64,000 nucleotides of DNA from JAGOMX01 sp041738135 (GCA_041738135.1 JBGSQK010000071.1:1-64000); one strand, 5' to 3'. Numbered from the stretch's first letter, positions 7,867-17,472 are shown. A program made the numbers and translations. The notes: generated by a model from the letters alone, not told the origin.

Positions 7867-9213
7867 TTAGCTAAATAAACCTTTAATTCCATTTCTGAGG
7901 AAACCTTTTTTACCGAGTTTTCCCATCTTCTTCATCATGTCAGCCATTTGCACATATTGCTTTATCACACGATTGACATCTGCCACTGTTGTTCCAGATC
8001 CTGTCGCAATACGACGGCGACGAGACGCGTTTAACATTTTGACATTCTTACGTTCTTTTTGGGTCATGGACTGAATAATCGCCACTTGACGCTTGACCAG
8101 TTTATCGTCAAGACCAGCACCAGCAATTTGGTCTTTGATCTTGCCCATACCCGGCATCATACCCATAATGCTGGACATACCGCCCATTTTTTGCATCTGC
8201 TGTAATTGCGAGGCCATATCATTCAGGTCAAACTGACCTTTTTGCATTTTTGCAGCCAGCTTTTCAGCTTCTGCGTGATCGATGTTTTCGGAAGCCTTTT
8301 CCACAAGGGAGACCACGTCACCCATGTCCAGAATGCGGCCTGCAATACGGTCTGGGTGGAAGATTTCCAGTTTATCAACCTGCTCACCCACACCTAAGAA
8401 TTTAATGGGGCAGCCGGTGACGCCCCTCATAGAAAGAGCCGCACCGCCACGAGCATCACCATCAATGCGGGTAAGAATAATACCGGTTATACCGACTTTT
8501 TCGTTAAAGATCTGCGCCACGTTGACCGCGTCTTGACCGGTCATGGAATCTGCGACCAATAGGGTCTCAATGGGCTTTACTGCATCTCGAACTTGTTGGA
8601 GTTCCACCATGAGCTCATCATCAATATGAAGACGACCGGCTGTGTCCAACATGACGATGTCATAACCTTCAAGGCGCGCTTTTTCAGCCGCACGCTTGGT
8701 GATGGCCAAAGGTTTCTCACCTTCGATGATATCAAGACTGTCAACGCCTATTTCTTTACCCAATACAGCCAATTGTTCACGGGCTGCGGGTCGGTAGATA
8801 TCCAATGAGGCTAGGAGAATTTTTTTGCGCTCTTTAGCAACTAGATGGCGAGCTAATTTGGCTGTGGATGTGGTTTTACCTGAGCCTTGCAGACCAACCA
8901 TCATGATAAAGATAGGGGGCGCACCCGCCAAATTCAGGTCCTGAGCTTCGTGCCCAAGAGCTTCCACTAAATGATCATGGACTATTTTTACAATTTGCTG
9001 ACCGGGCGTTACACTCTTCAGAATGTCCGCGCCAATGGCTTTTACTTTGACTTGCTCGATGAAATCTTTTACAACCGGCAAGGCCACGTCTGCCTCAAGC
9101 AAGGCAACACGAATCTCGCGCATGGCTGTGCCCACGTCCTGCTCACTGAGAGCGCCACGTCCCCGTAACTTATCAAATATACCAGTTAGGCGATTGCTTA
9201 GGTTTTCAAACAT
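7867..9213 (-). CDS. ffh: Signal recognition particle GTPase Ffh
   Basis: A 448-residue SRP54 protein: four-helix N domain, then the GTPase with G-L-Q-G-S-G-K-T (108-115), D-T-A-G-R (190-194) and T-R-I-D-G-D-A-R-G-G (248-257; Arg where TK-D is usual), and a methionine-rich M domain from about 295 with G-M-M-P-G-M-G. It binds 4.5S RNA and signal peptides and delivers ribosomes to FtsY at the inner membrane. The ffh-rpsP order is common in proteobacteria. The 178-base gap upstream, AT-rich around 9264-9290, should hold the promoter. Confidence 0.98.
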   Translation of the reverse strand: MFENLSNRLTGIFDKLRGRGALSEQDVGTAMREIRVALLEADVALPVVKDFIEQVKVKAIGADILKSVTPGQQIVKIVHDHLVEALGHEAQDLNLAGAPPIFIMMVGLQGSGKTTSTAKLARHLVAKERKKILLASLDIYRPAAREQLAVLGKEIGVDSLDIIEGEKPLAITKRAAEKARLEGYDIVMLDTAGRLHIDDELMVELQQVRDAVKPIETLLVADSMTGQDAVNVAQIFNEKVGITGIILTRIDGDARGGAALSMRGVTGCPIKFLGVGEQVDKLEIFHPDRIAGRILDMGDVVSLVEKASENIDHAEAEKLAAKMQKGQFDLNDMASQLQQMQKMGGMSSIMGMMPGMGKIKDQIAGAGLDDKLVKRQVAIIQSMTQKERKNVKMLNASRRRRIATGSGTTVADVNRVIKQYVQMADMMKKMGKLGKKGFLRNGIKGLFS

Positions 9214-9391
9214 ATCTTTTCAAACAGTTATACGCCAGTGAGCGAACCCTCGCCGACTGACGTTATTAATATATAGGTTATGTATATGGTTTTTCCGCAG
9301 CCGTCAAGGAGTTTTCAGATAGATGCGCTTGCATTAGATTTACGTTTCTATAATATGAATACATATTCTGAATATGAGGAGAATCACCCTT

Positions 9392-9694
9392 ATGGCTTTA
9401 AAAATATTAGCAACAGGTCTAATTGCGTTAACGTTTCAAACTGCCCCCTCTGCTGCAAGTAGCCCATCTGGATCCGAAGAAGAGCCCTGGCATGACAACC
9501 GAGTGCCCTCACCATTCAAACCTGGTGATAACAACAGGGCACAACTTGCATTTTCTTTTGATGAAAATTTGAGTGTTTCTCCAAATCCAGGTTTTATTGA
9601 TATTCTTGATCTTATGGATAATGATAGTGATTTTATTGCACACCAAGAAGACAATAAAGCAGAAAAAATGAAGAGACGATTTCAGAAGAAATGA
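9392..9694 (+). CDS. Small exported protein, 100 aa
   Basis: GAGGAG at 9376-9381 precedes ATG 9392, so the in-frame ATG at 9374 is rejected. The signal peptide ends about A-P-S-A-A (residue 20). The mature part is acidic and Pro/Asp/Asn-rich, with a basic end (K-M-K-R-R-F-Q-K-K). No family is recognised. It is followed by another exported orphan, and both have Glu/Asp-rich segments right after the signal. Confidence 0.65.
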   Translation: MALKILATGLIALTFQTAPSAASSPSGSEEEPWHDNRVPSPFKPGDNNRAQLAFSFDENLSVSPNPGFIDILDLMDNDSDFIAHQEDNKAEKMKRRFQKK

Positions 9695-9800
9695 GCAAGC
9701 TCCGTTCCTTCTGAACCAGTTGAAATCAATTAATCTATTGCACAGCTCATATAATTTTGGTAGAAGCTAGTACGTTTTATGTTAAGATGGAGTTCTTTCA

Positions 9801-10346
9801 ATGAAAATTCAGATTTTACTCGCGACTACACTACTTGCAGTTTCGTCTTTTCCCACAAATGCTAGCTTCACTTTTTTCGAAGAGGAAGAAGATAAAAGAG
9901 GCTCTTTAATGGACTTGGATTCTGCGACCTTGTCTAATTCTGTAGAGAATCCCAGCAAGAAGAAAACAGTTAGATTCCAAGAACACTTACCCAAAAGATA
10001 CGAAGCGTCCTACCCCAGTAAAATGCATGATGGCGCTTTTGCTTATTCTCCCACTGATTCTGGCATAGCTCACTTGACGGTAGAGCCATACAAACCGAAT
10101 AGACAGGCTACTCCAGTGTTAGCGGATGAATATCCTTCTGTGGAGCAACAAACCAGTTTTGCAAGGGGACGTATGAATGATCCTATCGAATGGTTTGAAA
10201 CCTATCGTTTGCTACATGGATGTAACCCACCAGGGGTTGCTAGCGAATATATCGAGGTGTTAAAGCAACGAAAATCTACCAACACATTAACACCTGAACT
10301 TCTGCCGCATTTTTGTCAGCTGGCTTTGGATACAAAGAGTAATTGA
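9801..10346 (+). CDS. Exported protein of unknown function, 181 aa
   Basis: GGAG lies 8 bases before the ATG. The signal peptide is about residues 1-21 (ends N-A-S), followed by an F-F-E-E-E-E-D acidic patch. The segment K-K-T-V-R-F-Q-E-H-L resembles the short basic-V-x-F docking motifs that eukaryotic protein phosphatase 1 partners use, but that could be chance. No domain is recognised. Confidence 0.6.
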   Translation: MKIQILLATTLLAVSSFPTNASFTFFEEEEDKRGSLMDLDSATLSNSVENPSKKKTVRFQEHLPKRYEASYPSKMHDGAFAYSPTDSGIAHLTVEPYKPNRQATPVLADEYPSVEQQTSFARGRMNDPIEWFETYRLLHGCNPPGVASEYIEVLKQRKSTNTLTPELLPHFCQLALDTKSN

Positions 10347-10478
10347 TTTCGGGCATTGGATTCATTTACGTCAACGGTTCAATAGCACTACCTTCAAGTT
10401 AAGGGGGATAAATACCCCCAACTTCCGTCATTGCTGTGACGTGGGTGGGGTGTGGGGTCGACTTTATGACTCAATCGA

Positions 10479-11861
10479 CTAACCCTGAATACCCTGGTTA
10501 CTAAGATGCTGTTTGACTTCTTTCAACAACCGTTCCAATCCTTCAGCCGTATCACTTTCAGCACGTGCCACTAAGACAGCCTGTGTGTTGGAGGCGCGTA
10601 GAAGCCACCAGCCGTCTGGCGTTGTTACTCTCACGCCGTCTACCTGGATAAATTCTGTTCCAGCTTTGAACAAGTCTTGTTTAATTGCTTCCATACAGGG
10701 GAACTTTTTGTCATCCGCACAGGCATAGAATATTTCAGGTGTTATGAATGTTTTGGGATAGGCATCCATCCATTGGGATAGTGTTTCTGCCTTCAAACTC
10801 AAGGCGCCCAACAGCCTTAAGGCAGCGTATAACCCGTCATCAAAGCCATAGTACCTATCAGCAAAGAACATGTGGCCACTCATTTCTCCGGCCAGAGGGC
10901 ATTGAAGCTCTTTCATACGTGACTTGATATATGAGTGTCCGGTTTTGGTGAGCTGCCCCTTTAACCCGATAAATTCTAGACGATCATATAGGACTTTACT
11001 GGACTTCACATCAGCGAGAATAGTTGCCCCAGGGTGCGTGATGGCTAGTTCTTCCGCATAGAATGCTAATAGCTGATCCCCTTGCAGAAACCTTCCTTTG
11101 CCATCTACAACGCCAATTCGGTCACCATCCCCGTCAAAACCTATACCCAAGTCATAGGAATGGCTTATTACTGCCGCAGATAGCTGAGCCATGTTCTCTT
11201 CCACACTTGGATCAGGATGATGATTAGGAAAACTGCCATCGGGTGTACCATTAATGATTATATGTTCACCTGGCAATCGCTTTACAAGCTTTCGCAAAAT
11301 CTCACATGATGCACCGTTGCTTGGATCCCAAACGATTTTAAGAGACCGACCAGCTGCGTAGTTGCCTTCATAGTCGACCATCAGCTTTTCAATGTATGCA
11401 TTCATTACATTGGTTTCGGTGAGAGTTCCTTGCCCTTTTATATAAGAGCCCTGGCTTGCTATGCGGCCTAGATTCTGGATGTCCTCACCAAAGTATGGAC
11501 CGGATTTAAGACATATTTTGATGCCATTATATTCCCCTGGATTGTGGGAACCTGTGATCATCAAACCTGCATCTGTTTTCAGATACTTTTGCGCAAAATA
11601 CAGCATGGGACTTGTGCCCATTCCAATTCGAGTGACGTCCATACCGCTTTGGAGTACCCCCTTCACGACTGCAGCCTCAATCTCCGGAGAGCTAGAACGC
11701 ACGTCGTAAGCAACACATACGGTTTCCCCTCCCCTGCTCTCTAAATCAGCTGCAAAAGCACTAGCGATCGCATACGCATCGTCTTCATTGAAGGTTACAC
11801 CGTAAATTCCACGGATGTCATAAGCCCTTAGTATGGATGGATTTAAGTTTCGGGGATTCAT
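10479..11861 (-). CDS. Phosphomannomutase/phosphoglucomutase
   Basis: This 460-residue alpha-D-phosphohexomutase has R-A-Y-D-I-R-G (12-18), the phosphoserine loop T-G-S-H-N-P (103-108, Ser105), the metal loop D-G-D-G-D-R-I-G and the sugar-binding G-E-M-S-G-H. These are the AlgC/ManB-type signatures. It interconverts hexose 1- and 6-phosphates, feeding GDP-mannose, lipopolysaccharide or other glycans. Length is typical. It ends next to the exported phosphoribosyltransferase-like gene upstream, whose stop is 4 bases away, so they may be co-transcribed. Confidence 0.9.
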   Translation of the reverse strand: MNPRNLNPSILRAYDIRGIYGVTFNEDDAYAIASAFAADLESRGGETVCVAYDVRSSSPEIEAAVVKGVLQSGMDVTRIGMGTSPMLYFAQKYLKTDAGLMITGSHNPGEYNGIKICLKSGPYFGEDIQNLGRIASQGSYIKGQGTLTETNVMNAYIEKLMVDYEGNYAAGRSLKIVWDPSNGASCEILRKLVKRLPGEHIIINGTPDGSFPNHHPDPSVEENMAQLSAAVISHSYDLGIGFDGDGDRIGVVDGKGRFLQGDQLLAFYAEELAITHPGATILADVKSSKVLYDRLEFIGLKGQLTKTGHSYIKSRMKELQCPLAGEMSGHMFFADRYYGFDDGLYAALRLLGALSLKAETLSQWMDAYPKTFITPEIFYACADDKKFPCMEAIKQDLFKAGTEFIQVDGVRVTTPDGWWLLRASNTQAVLVARAESDTAEGLERLLKEVKQHLSNQGIQG

Positions 11862-11864
11862 ATG

Positions 11865-12497
11865 CTATAGCTTAAATATGGGCAAATGAGCTGTTTTGAA
11901 TAACGAAACACCGTCAAATTCTTGCACATCATCACCTTCGGTAGCCATGCAAGCATATGCCAAGACCTTGCAGCTGGAGTAAGCTATAAGCTCTTTTACC
12001 GCCCTAAAAGTTGAGCCAGAAGACAAAACATCATCGAATAAGAGTACATTTTTTCCTTGAATGCGATCGTGTTGGTCTTTACGTAAGTTAATTTTTTTCT
12101 TGGATGGGCTGGTTATGGATTGATATTCAACAGAATTAACCACTTCCCCTTTGTTTGCTCCACGTACGATGCAAACCTCCAGTTCCGGTTTTTGCATTTT
12201 GAGATAGCTAACCAATAGACCGGCCATCATATTGCCGCCATCTCCAGGCACGACTATTGTATGCAGGTCCACAAATAGTTTGGATGCCATAATAGATTTT
12301 GACAAGATTTCAGCGGTAGCCTGAGCCATGTGGAAATTGTCGCTCACGTCGTAAAGAAAGACGATACCAACTGCACTGTTAGCTGCGGCTGGCTTGACTG
12401 GATAACTTTTCTTAAAGTTTCCAATTTGGAGCAGGTGTTCGTCTGATGCGAAAGTTTGGCTGGTTAGGAGAAGGAAAAGTACTAAGAAATAGCGCAT
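11865..12497 (-). CDS. Exported type I phosphoribosyltransferase-like protein
   Basis: The N-terminus is a clear signal peptide (hydrophobic residues 3-12, cleavage near F-A-S). The C-terminal half has the PRPP-binding motif V-L-L-F-D-D-V-L-S-S-G-S-T at 151-163, diagnostic of type I phosphoribosyltransferases, and an upstream loop G-D-G-G-N-M-M-A-G. These enzymes join PRPP to a nucleobase and are normally cytoplasmic, because PRPP is. A signal peptide on this fold is unusual. It may act outside the cell (for example in a host) or have lost the enzymatic role. It resembles adenine PRTases or PRPP synthetase-like proteins only generally. Confidence 0.75.
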   Translation of the reverse strand: MRYFLVLFLLLTSQTFASDEHLLQIGNFKKSYPVKPAAANSAVGIVFLYDVSDNFHMAQATAEILSKSIMASKLFVDLHTIVVPGDGGNMMAGLLVSYLKMQKPELEVCIVRGANKGEVVNSVEYQSITSPSKKKINLRKDQHDRIQGKNVLLFDDVLSSGSTFRAVKELIAYSSCKVLAYACMATEGDDVQEFDGVSLFKTAHLPIFKL

Positions 12498-12592
12498 TTT
12501 GTTGACCTTTCAATATGTGATTGAATGAACTCAAGGGTAAACCTAGCAGTCTCATGGGACGTGGTCTAGCTATTTTTGTTGGTTTAATCTAC

Positions 12593-13480
12593 TTAATGTA
12601 AAGCATTATTTTCCAGTTTCGCTGCACCATAGGTAGCCAAACGCTTTAGTTTCTCGGATGCGCTCGACAATAATTGTGATGTCTGATTACCCTCCAACTC
12701 ATCTTTATCCAAAAGAAACCAACCTTTACGGGTTTTAATCCATTCATAGCCAAATTTACAAGGATCATCGATCAGATAGACTTCTCGATCCTCCAAACGC
12801 TTCGAATAAAAGGCATCGTAAGGCGCGTACCTCCCCAAAACAAAGGTTTGGGCAGAATCTGTCAACCTCCTCCATTCCAATGCATATCCTGAGATATAGA
12901 ACATTTTCAGGCTAACCCGCAAACTGGTTTCAGCAAGTGTATTAAAGACGTTATGGCTGAATGCATTTTCATCAGGGGAGTTGGCAATACAAAGATGCTG
13001 TAGACGAACATATCGATCAGACAAGAACATGGCAATCAGTCCTTCATCGGTCAGGTTATTCATAGTCAGATTCAATGAAATCAGATGTTTCGGCAAATCA
13101 CCAAGGGTTAATATTTTCAACATGGTATCATTAAGGCCACATAAAGATAATTTTAAATGCCTAAGTTTTGTAAAATCCTGCAAATCCTCCATGTCACGAA
13201 AATCCAACGGACCGCAATCTATTAAACAAAGCATGGTAATGGATGGATGCTTCTTAGCCAACAAAGGGATCAATTTAGTAACGGGATAGCCTTCGATCCT
13301 AACCATAAAATTATTGTAGACATAAGCAAGTTCTACCTGATCGCCATTAGAATAAATTCGGTCTAGGGGCACATGCTGGAATTCTTCAAATTCCAACTGG
13401 TCGTCAGCGCGGGGTGTGCTTGCTGTTGAATACGAATAGAGCAAAAAATTAAGTATCGTAAATAGTTTTATATACTTCAT
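12593..13480 (-). CDS. Exported leucine-rich-repeat protein
   Basis: The 295-residue product has a signal peptide (about 1-20) and a run of leucine-rich repeats around residues 70-170, for example L-R-H-L-K-L-S-L-C-G-L-N-D and L-I-S-L-N-L-T-M-N-N-L-T-D-E-G-L. The spacing is that of ribonuclease-inhibitor type repeats, which bind proteins. The rest is not recognised. Bacterial LRR proteins with secretion signals are often host-interaction factors; that role is inferred here. Confidence 0.72.
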   Translation of the reverse strand: MKYIKLFTILNFLLYSYSTASTPRADDQLEFEEFQHVPLDRIYSNGDQVELAYVYNNFMVRIEGYPVTKLIPLLAKKHPSITMLCLIDCGPLDFRDMEDLQDFTKLRHLKLSLCGLNDTMLKILTLGDLPKHLISLNLTMNNLTDEGLIAMFLSDRYVRLQHLCIANSPDENAFSHNVFNTLAETSLRVSLKMFYISGYALEWRRLTDSAQTFVLGRYAPYDAFYSKRLEDREVYLIDDPCKFGYEWIKTRKGWFLLDKDELEGNQTSQLLSSASEKLKRLATYGAAKLENNALH

Positions 13481-13639
13481 GACTAGACCTATCCATTGTT
13501 GCTTATAGGATTCTACAGGAACTTAAAGCAATAATCACCTTGATTATATTTCTTAGAAATGACACAGTATTAGGCAATAAAAATTGCTGTTTTATCTCTT
13601 AAATTAAAAATAACTTAATATGAGGTTGAATCTAATATA

Positions 13640-14944
13640 ATGTTTAAGCTAGCACCCCTATTTGCCCTTCTATGCATTCTTTCTTCTTTCTTTTTTTGCG
13701 ACTGCAAAGCAAATGAGAAAAAAAGTAAAAATGTAATCATTATGATTCATAACGAAACGGTTTATTGCAAAGGATTTTTTGAATTTTATAAAACGCTTAA
13801 AGATAGGGGGCATAATGTCAAAGTTATAGCTGTGCCATATTTAAATAAACAAAATGAACCAACAGTCGATATGGATATTGAATTTTCAAAAAAATTTAAC
13901 GCGTCCGATATTCAATATCCTTGCGGAATGCAGAAACCTTATAAAAGTTGTAATAAACTGGACATTGAAAAGGCTGACTATGTGATAGTGGGAAATCCAT
14001 ACAACACAACAAAATCAGCTCTGCACCCCAACTACACAATGGAAGGCCTCAGGCAACTGGGCAACAAAGTGATTTACTTTGTATATGGTCCACACTTATT
14101 TCATGGCTTGGGAAATTCTAATTCTGATGAATTACGAAATTTAGTGGATATCGCTATGGTGGATTCAGAGAGCACAAGGAAATTATTTATTGAGCAAATG
14201 AAATTCAATCCCGAAAATGTCGTTGTTTCCGGTTATCAGAACTATAAAAATGTGCGAGAGAAAACGAAAAAATTCAAAAAGGACAAACAATTTAAAGAGA
14301 CAATTTTATGGCTGCCTAGATGGTCACTAACAACCCGAAACAGAGAAAAATTCGAAGGTGGCTCTACCTTTTTAAATTATTACCACTTTATATGTAATTA
14401 TGCGGAAGATAACCCAGATATTCGAATAATCATTCGTCCTCATGTGTTTTTATTCACACAGAGTATTAAAGATGGATTTTTATCGCAAAGAGATGTTGAT
14501 CAGATTATACAAAAGTTTAGATCAATTAAGAACATAGTTTATTCCGAGCAAATACATACGAACCTTGAAGATGATGTTATAGAAGCAGATATAGTCATTA
14601 GCGATGGATCATCAGCTTTAGGGGAAGTTGTTGTCGCAGACAAACCAATTATCTATCTAAGTAACGGATGGGATAACGAATTTAATAGCAACGATTTAGG
14701 CAAAGAATTTAAGAGCTTTATTTATTTAGCACACGAACCAGATGAAATCATAAGGCATATCAATTTCATAAGAAAAACTAATTACACGCCATTTGCAAAG
14801 CCAAACTTATTTCTTGGTAAAACACTAAATAAACTGGGAATAAGCAATTGGAATGAGGATCCTAAGCGGGTTGAATTTAAAAATAAATTAGATCCTATCG
14901 AAAACCCGGCAATATACTTAGCTGAATATATTGAAACACATTAG
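13640..14944 (+). CDS. CDP-glycerol glycerophosphotransferase-like protein with N-terminal signal
   Basis: The 434-residue protein begins with a hydrophobic signal or anchor (5-20, F-F-F-C-D-C), then two Rossmann-like halves. The late motif A-D-I-V-I-S-D-G-S-S-A-L-G-E is the S-D-x-S-S-x-x-x-E signature of CDP-glycerol glycerophosphotransferases and related GT-B transferases; I-I-I-R-P-H-V upstream also fits. Such enzymes build polyol-phosphate or capsule polymers on the cytoplasmic side, so an N-terminal signal is odd. The gene is noticeably richer in A and T than its neighbours, suggesting recent acquisition. It is monocistronic. Confidence 0.65.
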   Translation: MFKLAPLFALLCILSSFFFCDCKANEKKSKNVIIMIHNETVYCKGFFEFYKTLKDRGHNVKVIAVPYLNKQNEPTVDMDIEFSKKFNASDIQYPCGMQKPYKSCNKLDIEKADYVIVGNPYNTTKSALHPNYTMEGLRQLGNKVIYFVYGPHLFHGLGNSNSDELRNLVDIAMVDSESTRKLFIEQMKFNPENVVVSGYQNYKNVREKTKKFKKDKQFKETILWLPRWSLTTRNREKFEGGSTFLNYYHFICNYAEDNPDIRIIIRPHVFLFTQSIKDGFLSQRDVDQIIQKFRSIKNIVYSEQIHTNLEDDVIEADIVISDGSSALGEVVVADKPIIYLSNGWDNEFNSNDLGKEFKSFIYLAHEPDEIIRHINFIRKTNYTPFAKPNLFLGKTLNKLGISNWNEDPKRVEFKNKLDPIENPAIYLAEYIETH

Positions 14945-15100
14945 AAATAAGGATAAAATACTCTTTCTATGTTCTCACACTCCATTAACACCTTCGCAAC
15001 CGTCTGTTAATATCCTTGAGCTATACTCGTGAGATCCTTGGCTGATGCGACAAATGTATCGTGACAGCGTCAAGGAACCAAACCCTAACAGGAGATCATC

Positions 15101-15304
15101 ATGAGTAATGAGCGTTGGGCCGTTATTGATTGCGGCAAGTATCCAAGTGAAAAAAATTGTCAGTTAAAAATGTCTGTACCAGAGAGTCACCTAGAAGAAT
15201 TGATTGAAGCCAGTGCTTCTCATGCAGTTTCTGCGCATGGTCATGAAGACAGTCCAGAATTACGCAGCTTGCTTCGTCAAGGCGTGCAGTTTGAGTCTGC
15301 ATAA
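15101..15304 (+). CDS. DUF1059 family small protein
   Basis: AGGAG lies 9 bases before the ATG. The 67-residue sequence has the family pattern: I-D-C-x-K-Y-P-S-E-K-N-C near the start, then a helical part ending H-A-V-x-x-H-G-H-E-D-S-P-E-L. The conserved Cys and His residues suggest metal binding, but the family has no established function. It is cytoplasmic, with no signal. It stands alone between the AT-rich transferase gene and a convergent LRR gene. Confidence 0.8.
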   Translation: MSNERWAVIDCGKYPSEKNCQLKMSVPESHLEELIEASASHAVSAHGHEDSPELRSLLRQGVQFESA

Positions 15305-15316
15305 ATCATGTGACTG

Positions 15317-15350
15317 CCCCTGTCCATTTGGATGGGGGTGGTGTTATTTA
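15317..15350. terminator. Hairpin between convergent genes
   Basis: CCCC-TCCA at 15317-15326 (with two unpaired bases) pairs with TGGA-GGGG by 15337. A T-rich stretch follows on the plus strand. It lies just past the DUF1059 stop and before the end of the convergent LRR gene. Confidence 0.55.
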
Positions 15351-15814
15351 TTTATATTTACGGGCCAATCCTTTCTTATTTCACTAAGTGCTTCTCGTAC
15401 ACTCTTTCCCGCAACTAGGGGGGTGGCTCTTAGTAGTTCCAGGTCAGGCATCTGATTCAGGAATTCTCTTATGGCTTTAAAAGTAAGACCCTTACAATAA
15501 TCTAAATATAGCTCTTTAAGATTGGGACGTAGAATAGTTATTTGTGGTAAAAGGGCATCTGTTATATTGTTGCAGCCAGATAGATCTAATGAGTCAAAGA
15601 TTTCATTGCTTTTTAGAAGTGCTATGACAACTTCATCCGTTATGGGAGTATCCATAAGCACGCAGCCGTCTTCTTCTTCTAATAAATGGTATGCTGATGC
15701 GTTTTGTTGTTCAGATAGGCTATAACTTAAGTCATCTGGAGTTCCTTGACTGGCCAGTGATTGGCTTATGATACAACAGGTCAGAATAGCGGTTGATAAA
15801 GTTTTATGTAACAT
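15344..15814 (-). CDS. Exported cysteine-type leucine-rich-repeat protein, 156 aa
   Basis: The signal peptide covers residues 1-21 (ends S-L-A-S). The second half reads F-D-S-L-D-L-S-G-C-N-N-I-T-D and L-K-E-L-Y-L-D-Y-C-K-G-L-T, which is the cysteine-containing LRR pattern (LxxLxLxxCxxITD) typical of eukaryotic FBXL/AMN1 proteins. With only two or three repeats it is small for an LRR fold. A host-protein-binding role is inferred. It is not closely similar to the LRR protein at 12593-13480. Confidence 0.72.
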   Translation of the reverse strand: MLHKTLSTAILTCCIISQSLASQGTPDDLSYSLSEQQNASAYHLLEEEDGCVLMDTPITDEVVIALLKSNEIFDSLDLSGCNNITDALLPQITILRPNLKELYLDYCKGLTFKAIREFLNQMPDLELLRATPLVAGKSVREALSEIRKDWPVNINK

Positions 15815-15861
15815 TTTAATATCCTTAATATATGAGTTTCAAGAAAAAAACGACCCACATC

Positions 15862-15976
15862 CGTCATTGCGAGCCCCTCTTGGGGCGTGGCAATCTACTT
15901 TTTTAGCTGCAAAAAAAATATTATAAACGGCGACTCCACAGTGGATTGCCGCGCCCCAAGGGGGTTCGCAATGACG
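15862..15976. repeat. Palindromic repeat, family B, 115 bp
   Basis: Starts CGTCATTGCGAGCCCCTCTT and ends with its near reverse complement (TTCGCAATGACG at the right edge). Other copies: 33183-33294, 39175-39285, 49572-49685. The GC-rich inner arms (GAGCCCC/GGGGC) would give a long hairpin in RNA or DNA. It lies between the starts and ends of two minus-strand genes. Confidence 0.92.
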
Positions 15977-16038
15977 GTAGCTGGTGCATTTCTAAAATTT
16001 CGCATACCATTTTATTGCTGAGTAATACTATACGAAAC

Positions 16039-17472
16039 CTAAACCTGCAACATACGTTGCAAAATCTCTACGTCTTCGGCTACGCCGTGTTCGGTTTCCA
16101 TCAGTTCGGCTACCTTTTTGACAGCGTGCATAACGGTTGTATGATCGCGTCCGCCGAATTTGCGGCCGATTTCGGGTAGCGAATTGGTGGTGAACTGTTT
16201 GGCCAGGTACATGGCTATTTGTCTTGGTCTAGCGATGGTACGCAAGCGTTTGGTGGATTGCATATCGGCTAGGCGAAGGTTGAAGTGCTCGGCTACTTTG
16301 CGTTGGATGTCGTCTACACTTACTCGGCGGTCGTTGGCGCGAAGCAAGTCGCGCAAGACGTCTTGTGCCATGTCGATGGTGACTTCACGGCCTACGAGCA
16401 TACTATGCGCGACAATACGATTGAGGGCGCCTTCTAGCTCACGTACGTTGGATACGATCTTGTGGGCCAGGAATTCTAGGACTTTATCTGGCATGGAGAC
16501 CTTCATGTGGTCTGCCTTAGCTTGTAGGATGCCAAGGCGCAGCTCGTATGTGGTAGGGTGAATATCTGCAACCAAACCCCAGCCAAGTCTTGAGCGCAAG
16601 CGCTCTTCCATGCCTTCTAGATCGGAAGGAGACTTGTCTGCGGATACAATCACTTGGCGGTTTTGATCCACCAAGGCATTAAACGTATGGAAGAATTCTT
16701 CTTGTGTTGAGTCTTTACCGCTAATGAACTGTACATCATCAATCATAAGTACGTCGACGGACCGGAATTGGTCTTTAAAAGCCACCGTATCCCTGAACCG
16801 TAAGGCGCGGATGAATTGATACATGAACTTTTCGGCTGATATGTAGATAACTTTCCGCTTGGGGTGGCATTTTTTAATGTGCCAAGCGATGGCGTGCATC
16901 AGGTGCGTTTTACCTAAACCTACGCCGCCATAGAGGAAGAGCGGATTAAAGCTGACGTTCTCAGCCTCAGCAACCCTGAGGGCTGCGGCGTGGGCGAGTT
17001 CGTTTGGCTTGCCTACCACGAAGTTCTCAAATGTGTATCTGGCATCCAAAGATGCACTGACTTTTTCAAGGAAATTAGGTGAATTGGGGTCGGGCCCTTC
17101 GGATGAATAAGGCACATCCTTTTCAATGGGCTTAATATGTGCAACAGCGGCCTCGGCTTCATTACGTGCGGGCGCATTGGCAACAATGATTTCTACGGCA
17201 AAGATCTTAGGGTTTTCTTCGCGGCAACATTGAAAAATTTGGGAGAGATAGTTTGTGTTGACCCAGTCACGCATGAAACGGGTCTGGATACCTAAAACAA
17301 GCGTGCCTGCATCCAGATTTACGGCGAATAAAGGTTCTATCCAGCTTTTGAATGTGCCTTCTGGTAGGTTTTGGCTGAGTCGTGCTTGTGCACGCGCCCA
17401 ATCCTCTGCATATGACATATGCACAGTCTGTGATGACGCTTGTTCTTCTTTTTTTTGTGCGACAACAGTCAT
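16039..17472 (-). CDS. dnaA: Chromosomal replication initiator DnaA
   Basis: 477 residues with all four domains: the N-terminal oligomerisation region, a linker, the AAA+ core with G-G-V-G-L-G-K-T (182-189) and V-L-M-I-D-D-V-Q-F, and the DNA-binding end with R-P-R-Q-I-A-M-Y-L and G-G-R-D-H-T-T-V-M-H, the DnaA box-reading signature. It melts the origin. dnaA follows rpsT on the same strand, a typical alphaproteobacterial arrangement. The 135 bases between them hold no clear DnaA box, so the origin is probably elsewhere. Confidence 0.99.
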   Translation of the reverse strand: MTVVAQKKEEQASSQTVHMSYAEDWARAQARLSQNLPEGTFKSWIEPLFAVNLDAGTLVLGIQTRFMRDWVNTNYLSQIFQCCREENPKIFAVEIIVANAPARNEAEAAVAHIKPIEKDVPYSSEGPDPNSPNFLEKVSASLDARYTFENFVVGKPNELAHAAALRVAEAENVSFNPLFLYGGVGLGKTHLMHAIAWHIKKCHPKRKVIYISAEKFMYQFIRALRFRDTVAFKDQFRSVDVLMIDDVQFISGKDSTQEEFFHTFNALVDQNRQVIVSADKSPSDLEGMEERLRSRLGWGLVADIHPTTYELRLGILQAKADHMKVSMPDKVLEFLAHKIVSNVRELEGALNRIVAHSMLVGREVTIDMAQDVLRDLLRANDRRVSVDDIQRKVAEHFNLRLADMQSTKRLRTIARPRQIAMYLAKQFTTNSLPEIGRKFGGRDHTTVMHAVKKVAELMETEHGVAEDVEILQRMLQV

